This document shows, one piece after another, positions 29,405-37,151 of a DNA stretch of 64,000 nt (within the stretch, counting starts at the first letter, position 1; each line of letters starts with the position of its first letter). The notes under the pieces are model-generated. The model worked only from the letters and a program-made list of their open reading frames with translations, searched no databases and was not told where the DNA came from. The DNA comes from Dyella_B jejuensis (GTDB lineage: Bacteria; Pseudomonadota; Gammaproteobacteria; Xanthomonadales; Rhodanobacteraceae). Made by a program: the position numbers and the translations under genes. The stretch is from positions 62,001 through 126,000 of the forward strand of contig NZ_JADIKJ010000013.1 in NCBI RefSeq assembly GCF_044904675.1, in the 5' to 3' direction.

Positions 29405-29519
29405 CGGTGTCGGCTCCGTCGGGTTGCCGGGTTAGGCCATGCCGGCGCGGCGCCGGTCCGGTCCTTGCGTGCACGAACGCTGGAGAGGATCGCAAAAAAG
29501 CGTCCCCGTTCGCGTTGCA

Positions 29520-30287
29520 TCAATCAGCGACATCGGCGATCAGCCTGTCCAGTTCGGCCTTCAGCATCGCGCCATGCTGGCGCAGCCAATCGCGTTGTTC
29601 ACGCCAATCCGGAAAGATCGATTCCACGTGCGCCCAGAAGCGCGGCGAATGGTTGCGCACTTTCAAATGGCACAGCTCGTGCGCCAGCACGTAGCGCAGC
29701 GCCGGGGCCGGCGCCAACGCCAGGGCAAGATCGAGATTGATGCGATCGCGCGTATCCAGGCTGCCCCAAAGGCTTTTCATCGGGCGGATGCGCAAGGCGG
29801 TTGGCGCCAAGCCCAGCTGTGGCACGTAGCCGGCCAGCCAGCGCGATACATCGCGGCGAATCTGCGTTTCGAAATAGGACGCAAGCAATCCGCGCGCGAC
29901 CGGCAAGGCACGGCTATGCGGACGCGGGATTTCCAGCGTCAGGCCGCCATCGTGGGCGACGACCCGTGGATAGGCGCCCTCGTCCCAGTCAAGCACCGTC
30001 ATTTCGCCGCGTAGCGGAAATTCGATGGCGGTACCCACTCGCAGCGGCGGCAATGGCTCGCTGACCAGATTGAGCTCGCCGAGCTTCTTCTCCAGCCAAT
30101 CGGCGTTGTGGCGCAGGAAAGCGTTGACCTGCGACAAATGCGTGCCTTGCGGATAGGTGATGCGCGCGCCCTTCGTCGACACGGTAAGGCGCAACCGCCG
30201 CGCACGCGGATGCGAAGCCTTCAACACGCGGATAGTGTTGCCGCTGGGCGTTGCCAGCTCCAGCCAGTCGCCGTCGAGATACGCCAT
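29520..30287 (-). CDS. YgjP-like (M48-type) metal-dependent hydrolase
   Basis: 255 residues. Carries the YgjP-type zinc motif HELCHLKVRNHSPRFW with HExxH and the downstream His, after the MKSLWGSLDTRDRINLDLAL block typical of the family. ATG 30287 (MAYLDGDWLEL) is chosen; the frame is open 54 codons upstream but that part lacks homology-like character. The cellular role of YgjP-like proteins is poorly defined. Confidence 0.88.
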   Translation of the reverse strand: MAYLDGDWLELATPSGNTIRVLKASHPRARRLRLTVSTKGARITYPQGTHLSQVNAFLRHNADWLEKKLGELNLVSEPLPPLRVGTAIEFPLRGEMTVLDWDEGAYPRVVAHDGGLTLEIPRPHSRALPVARGLLASYFETQIRRDVSRWLAGYVPQLGLAPTALRIRPMKSLWGSLDTRDRINLDLALALAPAPALRYVLAHELCHLKVRNHSPRFWAHVESIFPDWREQRDWLRQHGAMLKAELDRLIADVAD

Positions 30288-30415
30288 GTTCCTGCCTTCC
30301 GCTACTGCCTGCCGGAGCCAGAATGGCCCCTGGGCCCAAGCAGGATGTGGGGCGGCAGGGCGTTGCGCAAGGGCTTTCTTGCCCGCCACGCCGGAAGCCC
30401 GGCGCAGCGCGCGTC

Positions 30416-31333
30416 TCAGGAATCCTTGGGACGGGGCAGGCCGAACCATTCCTCCAACTTGGCCAGCAACCGCTCCAATTCCAGGGTCAGCAAGGCGAAC
30501 CGGGCATCCATTTCGGCGGCGGCATCCTGCTGGCTGTCGCCCAGCTCATCCAGCACGGCATCGAGGAATTTCAGCTTGCGCAGTACCAGGTCTTCCCCGA
30601 GCACAAAGCTGATGCGATCGTCGAAAACCAAGCCCAGCTGGAACACCTGCTTGCCATTGCGCAGATGCTCCTTCACTTCCTCGGCGTCCAGGTCCTGGCG
30701 GCGGCAACGCGCGATCGCGCCAGTCGCGGTCGCCGGGTCGCGCAGTTCGCATTCGTCGCCAAGCGCGAGGCCACCGGGCAGATTGCCGCCGGCGAGCCAG
30801 TCGGTCATCAGCACGCGCGGACCTTCTTCGGGCGCAAGCGGCACCGCCGGGAAGCTGCCGAGCGCCTCGCGGACCTGCGTCAACGCATTCTCGGCCGATT
30901 TACGGCTGGAAGTATCCAACACCAGCCAGCCATGCTTGCGGTCGACATAGGCGGACATGCGCGAGCTGCGCACGAAGGCACGCGGCAGCAATTCGGTAAG
31001 CAGGTCTTCCTTGATGCGCTTGCGTTCGCGCCCGCCGACCTTGCGGCCTTCTTCCTCCGCGATCTTCTGCACCTTGCGCTGCAGCTCATCGTTCACGACC
31101 GCTGCGGGCAGCAGCTTTTCTTCGCTGCCGACGGTGAGCAACGTGCAGGCCTTGACCACTTGGGTCATGGCCGCATCGTCACCACGGCCAACCGGCGGCA
31201 CGAAACCGCGCGTGCCCGTTTCCAGCGGACCGCAGGAGCGCAGGCGATGCTCGCCCAGCACCTCCTCGAGGCGGTTGAGGTCTTCGGCAACGGCGGGAGA
31301 AAAACGGAACAGCGTAAGGTTGCGAAAAAACAT
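30416..31333 (-). CDS. rdgC: Recombination-associated protein RdgC
   Basis: 305 residues, the usual RdgC length. N-terminus MFFRNLTLFRF, then ETGTRGFVPPVGR and KKLLPA-like stretches, and AYVDRKHGWLVLDTSSRKSAENAL, as in E. coli RdgC. It forms a ring dimer on double-stranded DNA and modulates RecA action. Single gene, separated from the upstream aminotransferase gene by a repeat-containing 143-bp gap. Confidence 0.95.
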   Translation of the reverse strand: MFFRNLTLFRFSPAVAEDLNRLEEVLGEHRLRSCGPLETGTRGFVPPVGRGDDAAMTQVVKACTLLTVGSEEKLLPAAVVNDELQRKVQKIAEEEGRKVGGRERKRIKEDLLTELLPRAFVRSSRMSAYVDRKHGWLVLDTSSRKSAENALTQVREALGSFPAVPLAPEEGPRVLMTDWLAGGNLPGGLALGDECELRDPATATGAIARCRRQDLDAEEVKEHLRNGKQVFQLGLVFDDRISFVLGEDLVLRKLKFLDAVLDELGDSQQDAAAEMDARFALLTLELERLLAKLEEWFGLPRPKDS

Positions 31334-31354
31334 GCAGGATCCGGTGAAATGACG

Positions 31355-31446
31355 CCTCTCCCCGCGCGCAGGAAGAGGTTGGCAGAAGGTTTTCGAGCTT
31401 GCCCTGACCGCAGCGACCTTGGCGCGCGCCCTCCGGCAGCGGGGAG
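31355..31446. repeat. Dispersed intergenic repeat, copy 2
   Basis: 92 bp bounded by CCTCTCCCC and GGGGAG, with internal AGCTTGCCC (31396-31404) and then GCAGCGA. The 41212-41312 element has the same outer inverted repeat type and the same order AGCTTGCCC-N-GC.AGCGA. Located between the aminotransferase 3' end and the rdgC start, so it sits in the rdgC 5' region. Confidence 0.5.
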
Positions 31447-31476
31447 CGGCGCGCGCTTATCGTGCAATCACGCAGC

Positions 31477-32676
31477 TCAGCGAATGACGGCAGCCACCGC
31501 GGCAACGACGGTATCGAGATTGTTGCGGTTGAGCGCCGCCACGCAGATACGGCCCGTGCCGATGGCATAGATCGCATGCTCCTCGCGCAGGCGATCGACC
31601 TGCTCTTTACTCAAGCCCGAGTAGGAGAACATGCCGGCCTGCCGCTGGATGAAATCGAACTGCGGCGCACCGTGTGCGGCCAGTTTTTCCACCATGCCGG
31701 CGCGCATGGCGTGGATGCGTTCGCGCATGTCGGCCAGTTCATGCTCCCACAAGGTGCGCAATTCCGCGCTGTTGAGCACGCCGGCCACCAGCGCGCCACC
31801 ATGCGTGGACGGGCTCGAATAGATGGAGCGGATGGTGCGCTTGACCAGCGACTGTACCCGCAATGTTTCCTCGCGCGTGGCGCCGACGATGGAGAGCGCG
31901 CCCACCCGCTCGCCGTACAGCGAGAACGATTTCGAATAGGAGTTGGCGACTACGAACGAATCGATGCCCGATTCGGCGAACAGCCGCACGGCGGCGGCAT
32001 CTTCGTCGGTGCCTTTATCGAAGCCCTGGTAGGCCATGTCGATGAAGGGCAGCAGGTTGCGCTCCTTCACCAATGCCACGACCTGCTTCCATTGCTCGAC
32101 CGTGAGATCGACCCCGGTAGGGTTGTGGCAGCACGCATGCAGCAACACCACGGTGCCCGGCTCGAGCGTGCCCAGGTCCGCCAGCATGCCGTGGAAATCC
32201 AGGCCGTGCGTGGCCGGATCGTAGTAGCCATATTCGACAACCTCGAACCCGGCCGCCGTGAACACCACGCGGTGGTTTTCCCAGCTGGGACGGCTGATCG
32301 CCACCTTGGCCTTGGGCAGCGCCTTCTTCAGCAGGTCCGCGCCGACCCGCAGCGCGCCGCTGCCGCCGACCGTTTGCGAAGTCGCCACACGCCCGGCCGC
32401 CAACAACGGCGAATCGGGCCCGAACACCAATTTTTGCGTCGCCTGCGTATAGGCCGGCAGGCCGTCGATCGGCAGGTAGCCGCGCGGCCAGGATTCGCGC
32501 GCCAGCGCTTCTTCCACCTGACGCACCGCACGCAGCATGGGGATGCGGCCGGTTTCATCGTAATAGATGCCTACGCCCAGGTTGACCTTGCCGGGACGGC
32601 TGTCGGCCACGAAGGCTTCGGTGAGGCCCAGGATCGGGTCGCCCGGGGTCATTTCAACGGATGCAAAAAGGGACAC
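31477..32676 (-). CDS. tyrB: Aromatic/aspartate aminotransferase
   Basis: 399 residues. Class I PLP aminotransferase closely like AspC/TyrB: N-terminal TPGDPILGLTEAF, then GGSGALRVGADLL, HACCHNPTGVD, and the PLP lysine in NSYSKSFSLYGER; the C-terminal GRICVAALN is also family-typical. Makes aromatic amino acids (and aspartate) from keto acids. GTG 32676 aligns with the AspC N-terminus; an internal ATG eight codons later would truncate it. Upstream lies an ATGGACGTCCA palindrome shared with the leu-ilv control region. AspC versus TyrB cannot be settled by eye. Confidence 0.9.
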   Translation of the reverse strand: MSLFASVEMTPGDPILGLTEAFVADSRPGKVNLGVGIYYDETGRIPMLRAVRQVEEALARESWPRGYLPIDGLPAYTQATQKLVFGPDSPLLAAGRVATSQTVGGSGALRVGADLLKKALPKAKVAISRPSWENHRVVFTAAGFEVVEYGYYDPATHGLDFHGMLADLGTLEPGTVVLLHACCHNPTGVDLTVEQWKQVVALVKERNLLPFIDMAYQGFDKGTDEDAAAVRLFAESGIDSFVVANSYSKSFSLYGERVGALSIVGATREETLRVQSLVKRTIRSIYSSPSTHGGALVAGVLNSAELRTLWEHELADMRERIHAMRAGMVEKLAAHGAPQFDFIQRQAGMFSYSGLSKEQVDRLREEHAIYAIGTGRICVAALNRNNLDTVVAAVAAVIR

Positions 32677-32704
32677 GGCGCTACTCGGTGGTGGAAGGGG
32701 AAGT

Positions 32705-32722
32705 ATGGACGTCCAGACGTCC
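32705..32722. promoter_or_regulatory. Candidate operator upstream of the aminotransferase gene
   Basis: ATGGACGTCCA followed after two bases by CGTCC. The same 18-bp pattern (ATGGACGTCCANNCGTCC) occurs upstream of the leu-ilv leader at 36800-36817. The core is a palindrome, as expected for a dimeric regulator. It lies about 30 bp before the GTG of the minus-strand gene. Confidence 0.45.
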
Positions 32723-32733
32723 GCCGGGATTTG

Positions 32734-33615
32734 CTAAGTTTGCTCGCCATCGTTGCCCGCAAGCCAGCCATGGACGTCCGCGCGCTGGGCGCCCTCGCGC
32801 GCGCCCAGCGCAGCGAAATCGAACAGCCGGCGGTCCGCCAGCTGCGAGGGCGCGACATTGCCCAGTGCGCGAAAGATGTTTTCGCTGCGCCCGGGATACT
32901 GGCGTTCCCACTCGTCCAACATGCGACCGACGGCCTTGCGCTGCAAGTTCTCCTGCGAGCCGCAGAGATTACAGGGAATGATCGGGAACTGCCTGCGCGC
33001 GGCGTAGTCGGCGATGTCGCTTTCCTTGCAATAGGCCAGCGGACGGATCACCACATGGCGCCCATCGTCCGAGCGCAGCTTGGGCGGCATCGCCTTGAGG
33101 CTGGCCTGGTAGAACACGTTGAGGAAGAACGTGCCCAGGATGTCGTCACGATGGTGGCCTAGCGCGATCTTGGTAACGCCGTTGGCGGCAGCCCAGTGAT
33201 AGAGCGCGCCGCGGCGCAGCCGCGAGCACAGGCTGCACAGGGTCTTGCCCTCGGGAATGACCCGGGTCACCGTGCTGTAGGTATCCTGCTCGATGATATG
33301 GAAAGGCACGCCGCGCCCGCCCAGGTAATGCGGCAGCACGTGCGCGGGAAACCCCGGTTGCTTCTGGTCCAGGTTGACGGCTACCAGCTCGAAACGCACC
33401 GGCGCCTTCGCCTGCAGCGACAGCAGGATATCCAGCATCGTGTACGAATCCTTGCCGCCGGACAGGCACACCATCACCTTGTCGCCGTCCTCGATCATGT
33501 TGAAATCGGCGATCGCCTGGCCCATCTGGTGGCGCAGGCGCTTGGCCAGCTTGCCGGCCTCGTAGGCCTGCTTGCGGGCAATTTCGGGCTTGGCGGCCTC
33601 GGGATGAGCGGACAT
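32734..33615 (-). CDS. ttcA: tRNA 2-thiocytidine(32) synthetase
   Basis: 293 residues. PP-loop ATP pyrophosphatase motif SGGKDS at 52-57; Fe-S ligands from CSLC (Cys127, Cys130) and the later IPCNLCGSQ (Cys215, Cys218). Installs the s2C32 modification in the anticodon loop of some tRNAs. ATG 33615 (MSAHPEA) is chosen; the much longer frame upstream runs antisense through the YdcH and GNAT genes and is not coding. Divergent from ydcH. Confidence 0.95.
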   Translation of the reverse strand: MSAHPEAAKPEIARKQAYEAGKLAKRLRHQMGQAIADFNMIEDGDKVMVCLSGGKDSYTMLDILLSLQAKAPVRFELVAVNLDQKQPGFPAHVLPHYLGGRGVPFHIIEQDTYSTVTRVIPEGKTLCSLCSRLRRGALYHWAAANGVTKIALGHHRDDILGTFFLNVFYQASLKAMPPKLRSDDGRHVVIRPLAYCKESDIADYAARRQFPIIPCNLCGSQENLQRKAVGRMLDEWERQYPGRSENIFRALGNVAPSQLADRRLFDFAALGAREGAQRADVHGWLAGNDGEQT

Positions 33616-33720
33616 GGCAAGACGTTCGAACGACGGGCAAGCGCCTAGTGTACCTGCCTCACCGCCGATGTTCCGGCGCGCTACACTTGGCGTCTCACCG
33701 CTGTCTTTGCGATTGTCACC

Positions 33721-33927
33721 ATGCAGGCCCAGGATCCGACCCAGATCGCCCATCTCCTGGCTGAGCTTCGCCAGGAGCACCGCGACCTGGACACGGCGAT
33801 CGCACATATGGCCGCCTCGCTGGGCCGTGACGAGCTGCAAATCACCCGCATGAAAAAGCGCAAGCTGCTGCTGAAGGACACCATCGCGCGGCTTGAAAGC
33901 AAGCTGATTCCCGATCTCGACGCCTGA
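33721..33927 (+). CDS. YdcH-like small coiled-coil protein (DUF465)
   Basis: 68 residues. HLLAELRQEHRDLDTAIAHM ... DELQITRMKKRKLLLKDTIARLE is the characteristic DUF465/YdcH helical hairpin. Function unknown. Followed 18 bp later by a GNAT acetyltransferase, probably cotranscribed. Confidence 0.88.
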   Translation: MQAQDPTQIAHLLAELRQEHRDLDTAIAHMAASLGRDELQITRMKKRKLLLKDTIARLESKLIPDLDA

Positions 33928-33945
33928 CTGCCCACTTAACTTCCG

Positions 33946-34548
33946 ATGCCTACACTCGCTCTGGTTGCCCTGCAGGACGATCACGTTCTGCTCGAACCCC
34001 TCGGACCGCATCACACGACCGGGCTCGAAGCCGCGGCGGCGGATGGCGAGCTCTGGAAACTTTGGTTCACCAGCGCGCCGGCACCGGGCCAGGCGGCGGC
34101 CTATGTCGAGAAGGCGCTGCAAGGACACGCCGCCGGCTGCATGCTGCCGTTCGCGGTACGGGAGAAAAGCAGCGGTGCGATCGTCGGCACCACGCGCTTC
34201 TATGATTTCGTGCCGGAACTGCCGCGCATCGCTATCGGCTACACCTGGTACGCGCAGCGCTGGCAGAAGAGCCATCTGAACACCGCCTGCAAGCGCCTGC
34301 TGCTAAAGCATGCGTTCGAGGTGCTGGGCTGCGTCGCGGTGGAGTTCCACACCGACGGCCGCAACCAGGATTCGCAGCGCGCCATCGAGCGCCTCGGCGC
34401 GCATCGCGATGGCGTGCTGCGCGCACACAAGCGCCGGCCGGACGGCACGCTGCGCGATACGGTTTGCTATTCCATTCTCGCCGGCGAGTGGCCCGACGTG
34501 CAGCGTTGGCTGGCGATGCGACTGGCGCGGCTGGCGAAGAAAAAGTGA
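33946..34548 (+). CDS. GNAT-family N-acetyltransferase (RimJ/RimL-like)
   Basis: 200 residues. GNAT fold: GAIVGTTRFYDF strand, IAIGYTWYAQRWQKSHLNTACKRLLLKHAFE around the acetyl-CoA site, then VEFHTDGRNQDSQRAIERLGAHRDGVLR, the usual RimJ-type end, with CYSILAGEWPDV. Acetyl acceptor unknown; protein N-terminus or a small amine are options. Confidence 0.88.
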   Translation: MPTLALVALQDDHVLLEPLGPHHTTGLEAAAADGELWKLWFTSAPAPGQAAAYVEKALQGHAAGCMLPFAVREKSSGAIVGTTRFYDFVPELPRIAIGYTWYAQRWQKSHLNTACKRLLLKHAFEVLGCVAVEFHTDGRNQDSQRAIERLGAHRDGVLRAHKRRPDGTLRDTVCYSILAGEWPDVQRWLAMRLARLAKKK

Positions 34549-34610
34549 TCGGAGCACCGCGGCAGGCGGTGCCGCACCTCAGTCATTCGCCATCGCGGCC
34601 TATGCTCTAC

Positions 34611-36008
34611 TCAAAGCAAGCGGTTGAGCAGCCGATCCAGCCGCACGCGGCTGAGGCGCCGCAATAGGGTCCGCACCTCGCCGGGGTAGTGCCGGGGATT
34701 GTCCAGCGCGCGGTAGTCGTCCAGTCGCCTGGCATGACGGCGCAGCATCTGCCATTCCGCTTCATGCCGCGCCGTAAGCTGGCAGGCCGGATCACGCAGC
34801 AGCAACCCGTTCTCCAGATCCAGTGCCCAGGCGCGTGGGTTGAAGTTATTGCCGGTGATGACGGCGACCTCGTCATCGACCAGCAAGCCTTTTACGTGAT
34901 AGCTGTTGTCGCCGTCGCGCCATAGCCACAGGTTGAGCTGGCCGCGCGCGATGTGCGCCCGATGATTGCGCGCGAATCGTCGCAGATTGCTTTCGTAAAG
35001 GTACGGCAGCAGGCCGATCTTGCGAAAAGGCTCATGTGGCGGGATGTAGAAATCGTTGGCAGCCTTGTCGCCCACCATGATGTCAATCACACAGCCGCGG
35101 CGCAGCAACTGGCCCAGCACCGCACGAACGGGCCTGGGCAGGTTGAAGTACGGGGTGAAAAGCACCACGCGGCGGCGCGCACCTCGCAGCAGCGTCAGCA
35201 GCGTCTCGTTCAACGGGTTGGCGTTGCGCCCAAAACCGATCAGCGGCGTTATCGCCACTTGCCCTGTCGGCACGGTTTCATGCGGCGCGTCGTACCGCGC
35301 ATCCTGTAACTGGCGGCGCAGCTGGCGGATCGCATTCTGCAGATCGCGCGTCGCGAGCAAGGGCCGCTGGTCGAGGCGACTGACCGCTTCGTTACCGCGA
35401 AGATGACGATGCGCGAAGCCGGCCATGCTGTCCGCAAGCCCCGCATGCCGAATCAGATGATAGCGATCGAGCCGGTAGCGGCCATGCCGAGCCAGATACA
35501 CATCGTTGAGGCTGGCGCCGCTGTACAGCACCTTGTCATCGATGATGAAGCCTTTCACGTGCAGCACGCCGAACAGTTCGCGGTTCTGCACCGGCACGCC
35601 GTAGATCGCCACGCCATCGCCGAATCGCTGGGCGTAGTCGCGATACAACGCTGCATTGCCCTCGCTCGCCAGCTTGCCGATCAAGCCCCGCCTGGCGCGA
35701 TGCCAGTCGACATAGACCTCCACTTCCATGGCGGGATGCCGCCGGCGCGCGGCGTATAGTGCATCGAGCACCTCGCGGCCGGCGTCGTCGTCCTGCAGGT
35801 ACAGCGCGACCAGGATGATTCGCTGCGTAGCCTGGGCAATCAATGCCAGCAGGGCCTGCCGAAAGGCGGCGGGGTCGCCCAGCACCTGCACGTCATCGGG
35901 AGCAACCGCGAACGCCGGCAAGCCCTCTGCCTGCATCAGGGAGGAGCGGCCCCGCGACAGCAAGCGCCGAACGAGACGATGGGACAACGGTGGCCGGCGG
36001 GGATTCAT
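34611..36008 (-). CDS. pssA: CDP-diacylglycerol-serine O-phosphatidyltransferase (phospholipase D type)
   Basis: 465 residues. Makes phosphatidylserine, precursor of phosphatidylethanolamine. Two HKD half-sites: HVKGFIIDD at about 150-158 and HVKGLLVDDEVAVITGNNFNPRAW near 370. YVDWHRARRGLIG, VLYSGASLNDVYLARH, TPYFNLPRPV and the C-terminal RRLSRVRLDRLLNRLL follow E. coli PssA closely. ATG 36008 is chosen; the frame upstream is antisense to the MarR gene. Together with plsB it supplies membrane phospholipid. Confidence 0.94.
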   Translation of the reverse strand: MNPRRPPLSHRLVRRLLSRGRSSLMQAEGLPAFAVAPDDVQVLGDPAAFRQALLALIAQATQRIILVALYLQDDDAGREVLDALYAARRRHPAMEVEVYVDWHRARRGLIGKLASEGNAALYRDYAQRFGDGVAIYGVPVQNRELFGVLHVKGFIIDDKVLYSGASLNDVYLARHGRYRLDRYHLIRHAGLADSMAGFAHRHLRGNEAVSRLDQRPLLATRDLQNAIRQLRRQLQDARYDAPHETVPTGQVAITPLIGFGRNANPLNETLLTLLRGARRRVVLFTPYFNLPRPVRAVLGQLLRRGCVIDIMVGDKAANDFYIPPHEPFRKIGLLPYLYESNLRRFARNHRAHIARGQLNLWLWRDGDNSYHVKGLLVDDEVAVITGNNFNPRAWALDLENGLLLRDPACQLTARHEAEWQMLRRHARRLDDYRALDNPRHYPGEVRTLLRRLSRVRLDRLLNRLL

Positions 36009-36067
36009 GGCGCCATGGTAGCGGGTCAGCCCAGGCGGCCGGATCGCAGCCATCGGCCAGCCATCGC

Positions 36068-36571
36068 CTACGATTCGCCCATGATGCCCTTGAGTGACTT
36101 CTTGAGCAGGCGCACCAGTTCCGGCAGTTCGCCCGATTCGAATGTCCGCACCTGCTCGTCCAGCAGTCCCGCCATCGTGGGCAAGGCGCGGCGCAGCAGA
36201 TGCATGCCTGCGTCGCTCAGGCCAACCATGATCTTGCGCCGATCGGCCTTGTCGTAACCACGGATGACCAGTTTCCTGTCGCACAGGAAATGGACCAGTC
36301 GTTTCGTGTTGCTGGACGACTCCCCGGTGATTTCGCACAGGCTGGTAGTTGGCAGCATATAGCCGTCGGCACCATACAGCGCGACCAGGATGCTGTATTC
36401 CGGATAAGTGATATCCCATACCTTCAGCATGCCCCCGGCCATGATCCTTCCGCGCAGGTGAACTTGCGCAACCATGCGGGCAACCGTCATCCACTCGACC
36501 GGCAGTTCGGGGTGCATGCGCCGCAGATTGGCAATGCTCTTCTCGATAACGCTAAAAACGTTCGATGACAT
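36068..36571 (-). CDS. MarR-family transcriptional regulator
   Basis: 167 residues. Winged helix at about 55-125: YPEYSILVALYGADGYMLPTTSLCEITGESSSNTKRLVHFLCDRKLVIRGYDKADRRKIMVGLSDAG, a standard MarR domain with the DxRR wing. Its start faces the leu-ilv control region, separated by 330 bp that contain the ATGGACGTCCAT palindrome. It could bind that palindrome, but MarR genes often control distant targets; this is inference. Confidence 0.85.
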   Translation of the reverse strand: MSSNVFSVIEKSIANLRRMHPELPVEWMTVARMVAQVHLRGRIMAGGMLKVWDITYPEYSILVALYGADGYMLPTTSLCEITGESSSNTKRLVHFLCDRKLVIRGYDKADRRKIMVGLSDAGMHLLRRALPTMAGLLDEQVRTFESGELPELVRLLKKSLKGIMGES

Positions 36572-36864
36572 GAATGAGGCAGAAGGGTTGGCTCTCGATC
36601 ATCTTCGTAGCCAGGCAAGTGATTCGTCAGTCTCTGATTGATGCGAATGCGTGTGGGCTTACACCGTGATGCGCCGCGAGCCGATTCAATTCGTGGACCT
36701 TTTTCCTGGATTTGTGATCGTCGACACGCTAGGAGTGCTCGGGCAATCCGCGAGGCTTTTGGTTTCGAATGAAACAATAGCTAGAAAACATCGATATAAA
36801 TGGACGTCCATCCGTCCATTTCTTGCCAAATCGTCGATTCGGAAAAATTCTCATAATAAAAAGA
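36572..36864. other. AT-rich control region between MarR gene and leu-ilv operon
   Basis: About 290 bp, clearly more AT-rich towards its right end than the surrounding genes. Contains the ATGGACGTCCAT palindrome and an A/T tract (about 36842-36862) directly before the -35 box, a possible UP element. A 75-codon plus-strand frame at 36651-36878 has no coding character. The MarR promoter (minus strand) must also be here. Confidence 0.5.
36800..36819. promoter_or_regulatory. Palindromic operator candidate upstream of leu-ilv promoter
   Basis: ATGGACGTCCAT is a perfect 12-bp palindrome, followed by CCGTCCAT, which repeats one half-site. It matches the site at 32705-32722 over ATGGACGTCCANNCGTCC. 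Centred about 60 bp before the -35 box, a usual position for an activator or an upstream repressor site. Confidence 0.5.
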
Positions 36865-36894
36865 TTGACAGTTTGTAAGTGCGTGCCTTAGGGT
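36865..36894 (+). promoter_or_regulatory. Predicted promoter of the leu-ilv operon
   Basis: Perfect -35 TTGACA (36865-36870), 18-bp spacer, -10 TAGGGT (36889-36894) with the three most conserved positions TA...T. An A/T-rich tract precedes the -35. The predicted transcript start is at about 36901-36902, i.e. at the ATG of the leader peptide. Confidence 0.6.
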
Positions 36895-36901
36895 CGACGA
36901 C

Positions 36902-37039
36902 ATGCCGCAACGCAACAGCCACCGCTACGTGACCCGCGCGATTCGTCCACCGACGCTCGCGGACATGCTGCCGGTTGTCGGCCTCCTTCTTCTTTCCCTT
37001 GTACTCGTACTCCTCATTACCAACGGAGGTGCGGGCTGA
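36902..37039 (+). CDS. Leucine/valine/isoleucine-rich leader peptide of the leu-ilv operon
   Basis: 45 codons from ATG 36902 to TGA 37037. Residues 23-39 are LPVVGLLLLSLVLVLLI: nine Leu, four Val and one Ile in 17 positions. The Leu and Val codons are CTT, CTC and GTA, rare in neighbouring genes which use CTG and GTG/GTC, as expected for control codons that sense charged tRNA. A rho-independent terminator follows 45 bp after the stop. A shorter start at ATG 36965 is possible. The product itself probably has no function; translation is the sensor. Confidence 0.85.
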   Translation: MPQRNSHRYVTRAIRPPTLADMLPVVGLLLLSLVLVLLITNGGAG

Positions 37040-37094
37040 GGGCGCGTGTCAAGGTAAAGCAAAACTGACCTGATACCCCGAAGAACCCCGCACC
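37028..37094 (+). promoter_or_regulatory. Antiterminator pairing of the leu-ilv attenuator
   Basis: GGTGCGGG (37028-37035), at the very end of the leader ORF, is exactly complementary to CCCGCACC (37087-37094), which contains the 5' arm of the terminator. A ribosome stalled on the Leu/Val/Ile codons leaves the first segment free to pair and blocks the terminator. A ribosome reaching the stop codon covers it and lets the terminator form. Confidence 0.7.
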
Positions 37095-37116
37095 CGACCA
37101 GGATGCGGGGTTTTTT
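37084..37116 (+). terminator. Rho-independent terminator (attenuator) before leuA
   Basis: Perfect 9-bp stem AACCCCGCA/TGCGGGGTT (37084-37092 with 37104-37112), 11-nt loop, running into six T residues (37111-37116). It lies between the leader peptide and leuA (37152), so it ends transcription unless the antiterminator forms. Confidence 0.9.
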
Positions 37117-37151
37117 GTTGCCCCTCGGCACCGCCCAAAACGGAGCCAGGC

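Noticed and set aside
32770..32779. Third ATGGACGTCC as a regulatory site
   Set aside because: It lies inside the ttcA coding sequence and lacks the extra CGTCC half-site; chance is sufficient.
33616..34275. N-terminal extension of the ttcA frame
   Set aside because: It lies antisense to the YdcH and GNAT genes; TtcA homology begins at 33615.
36009..36494. N-terminal extension of the pssA frame
   Set aside because: Antisense to the MarR gene; PssA homology begins just after 36008.
36651..36878. 75-codon plus-strand ORF before the leu-ilv promoter
   Set aside because: AT-rich non-coding composition and it overlaps the operator and the -35 box.
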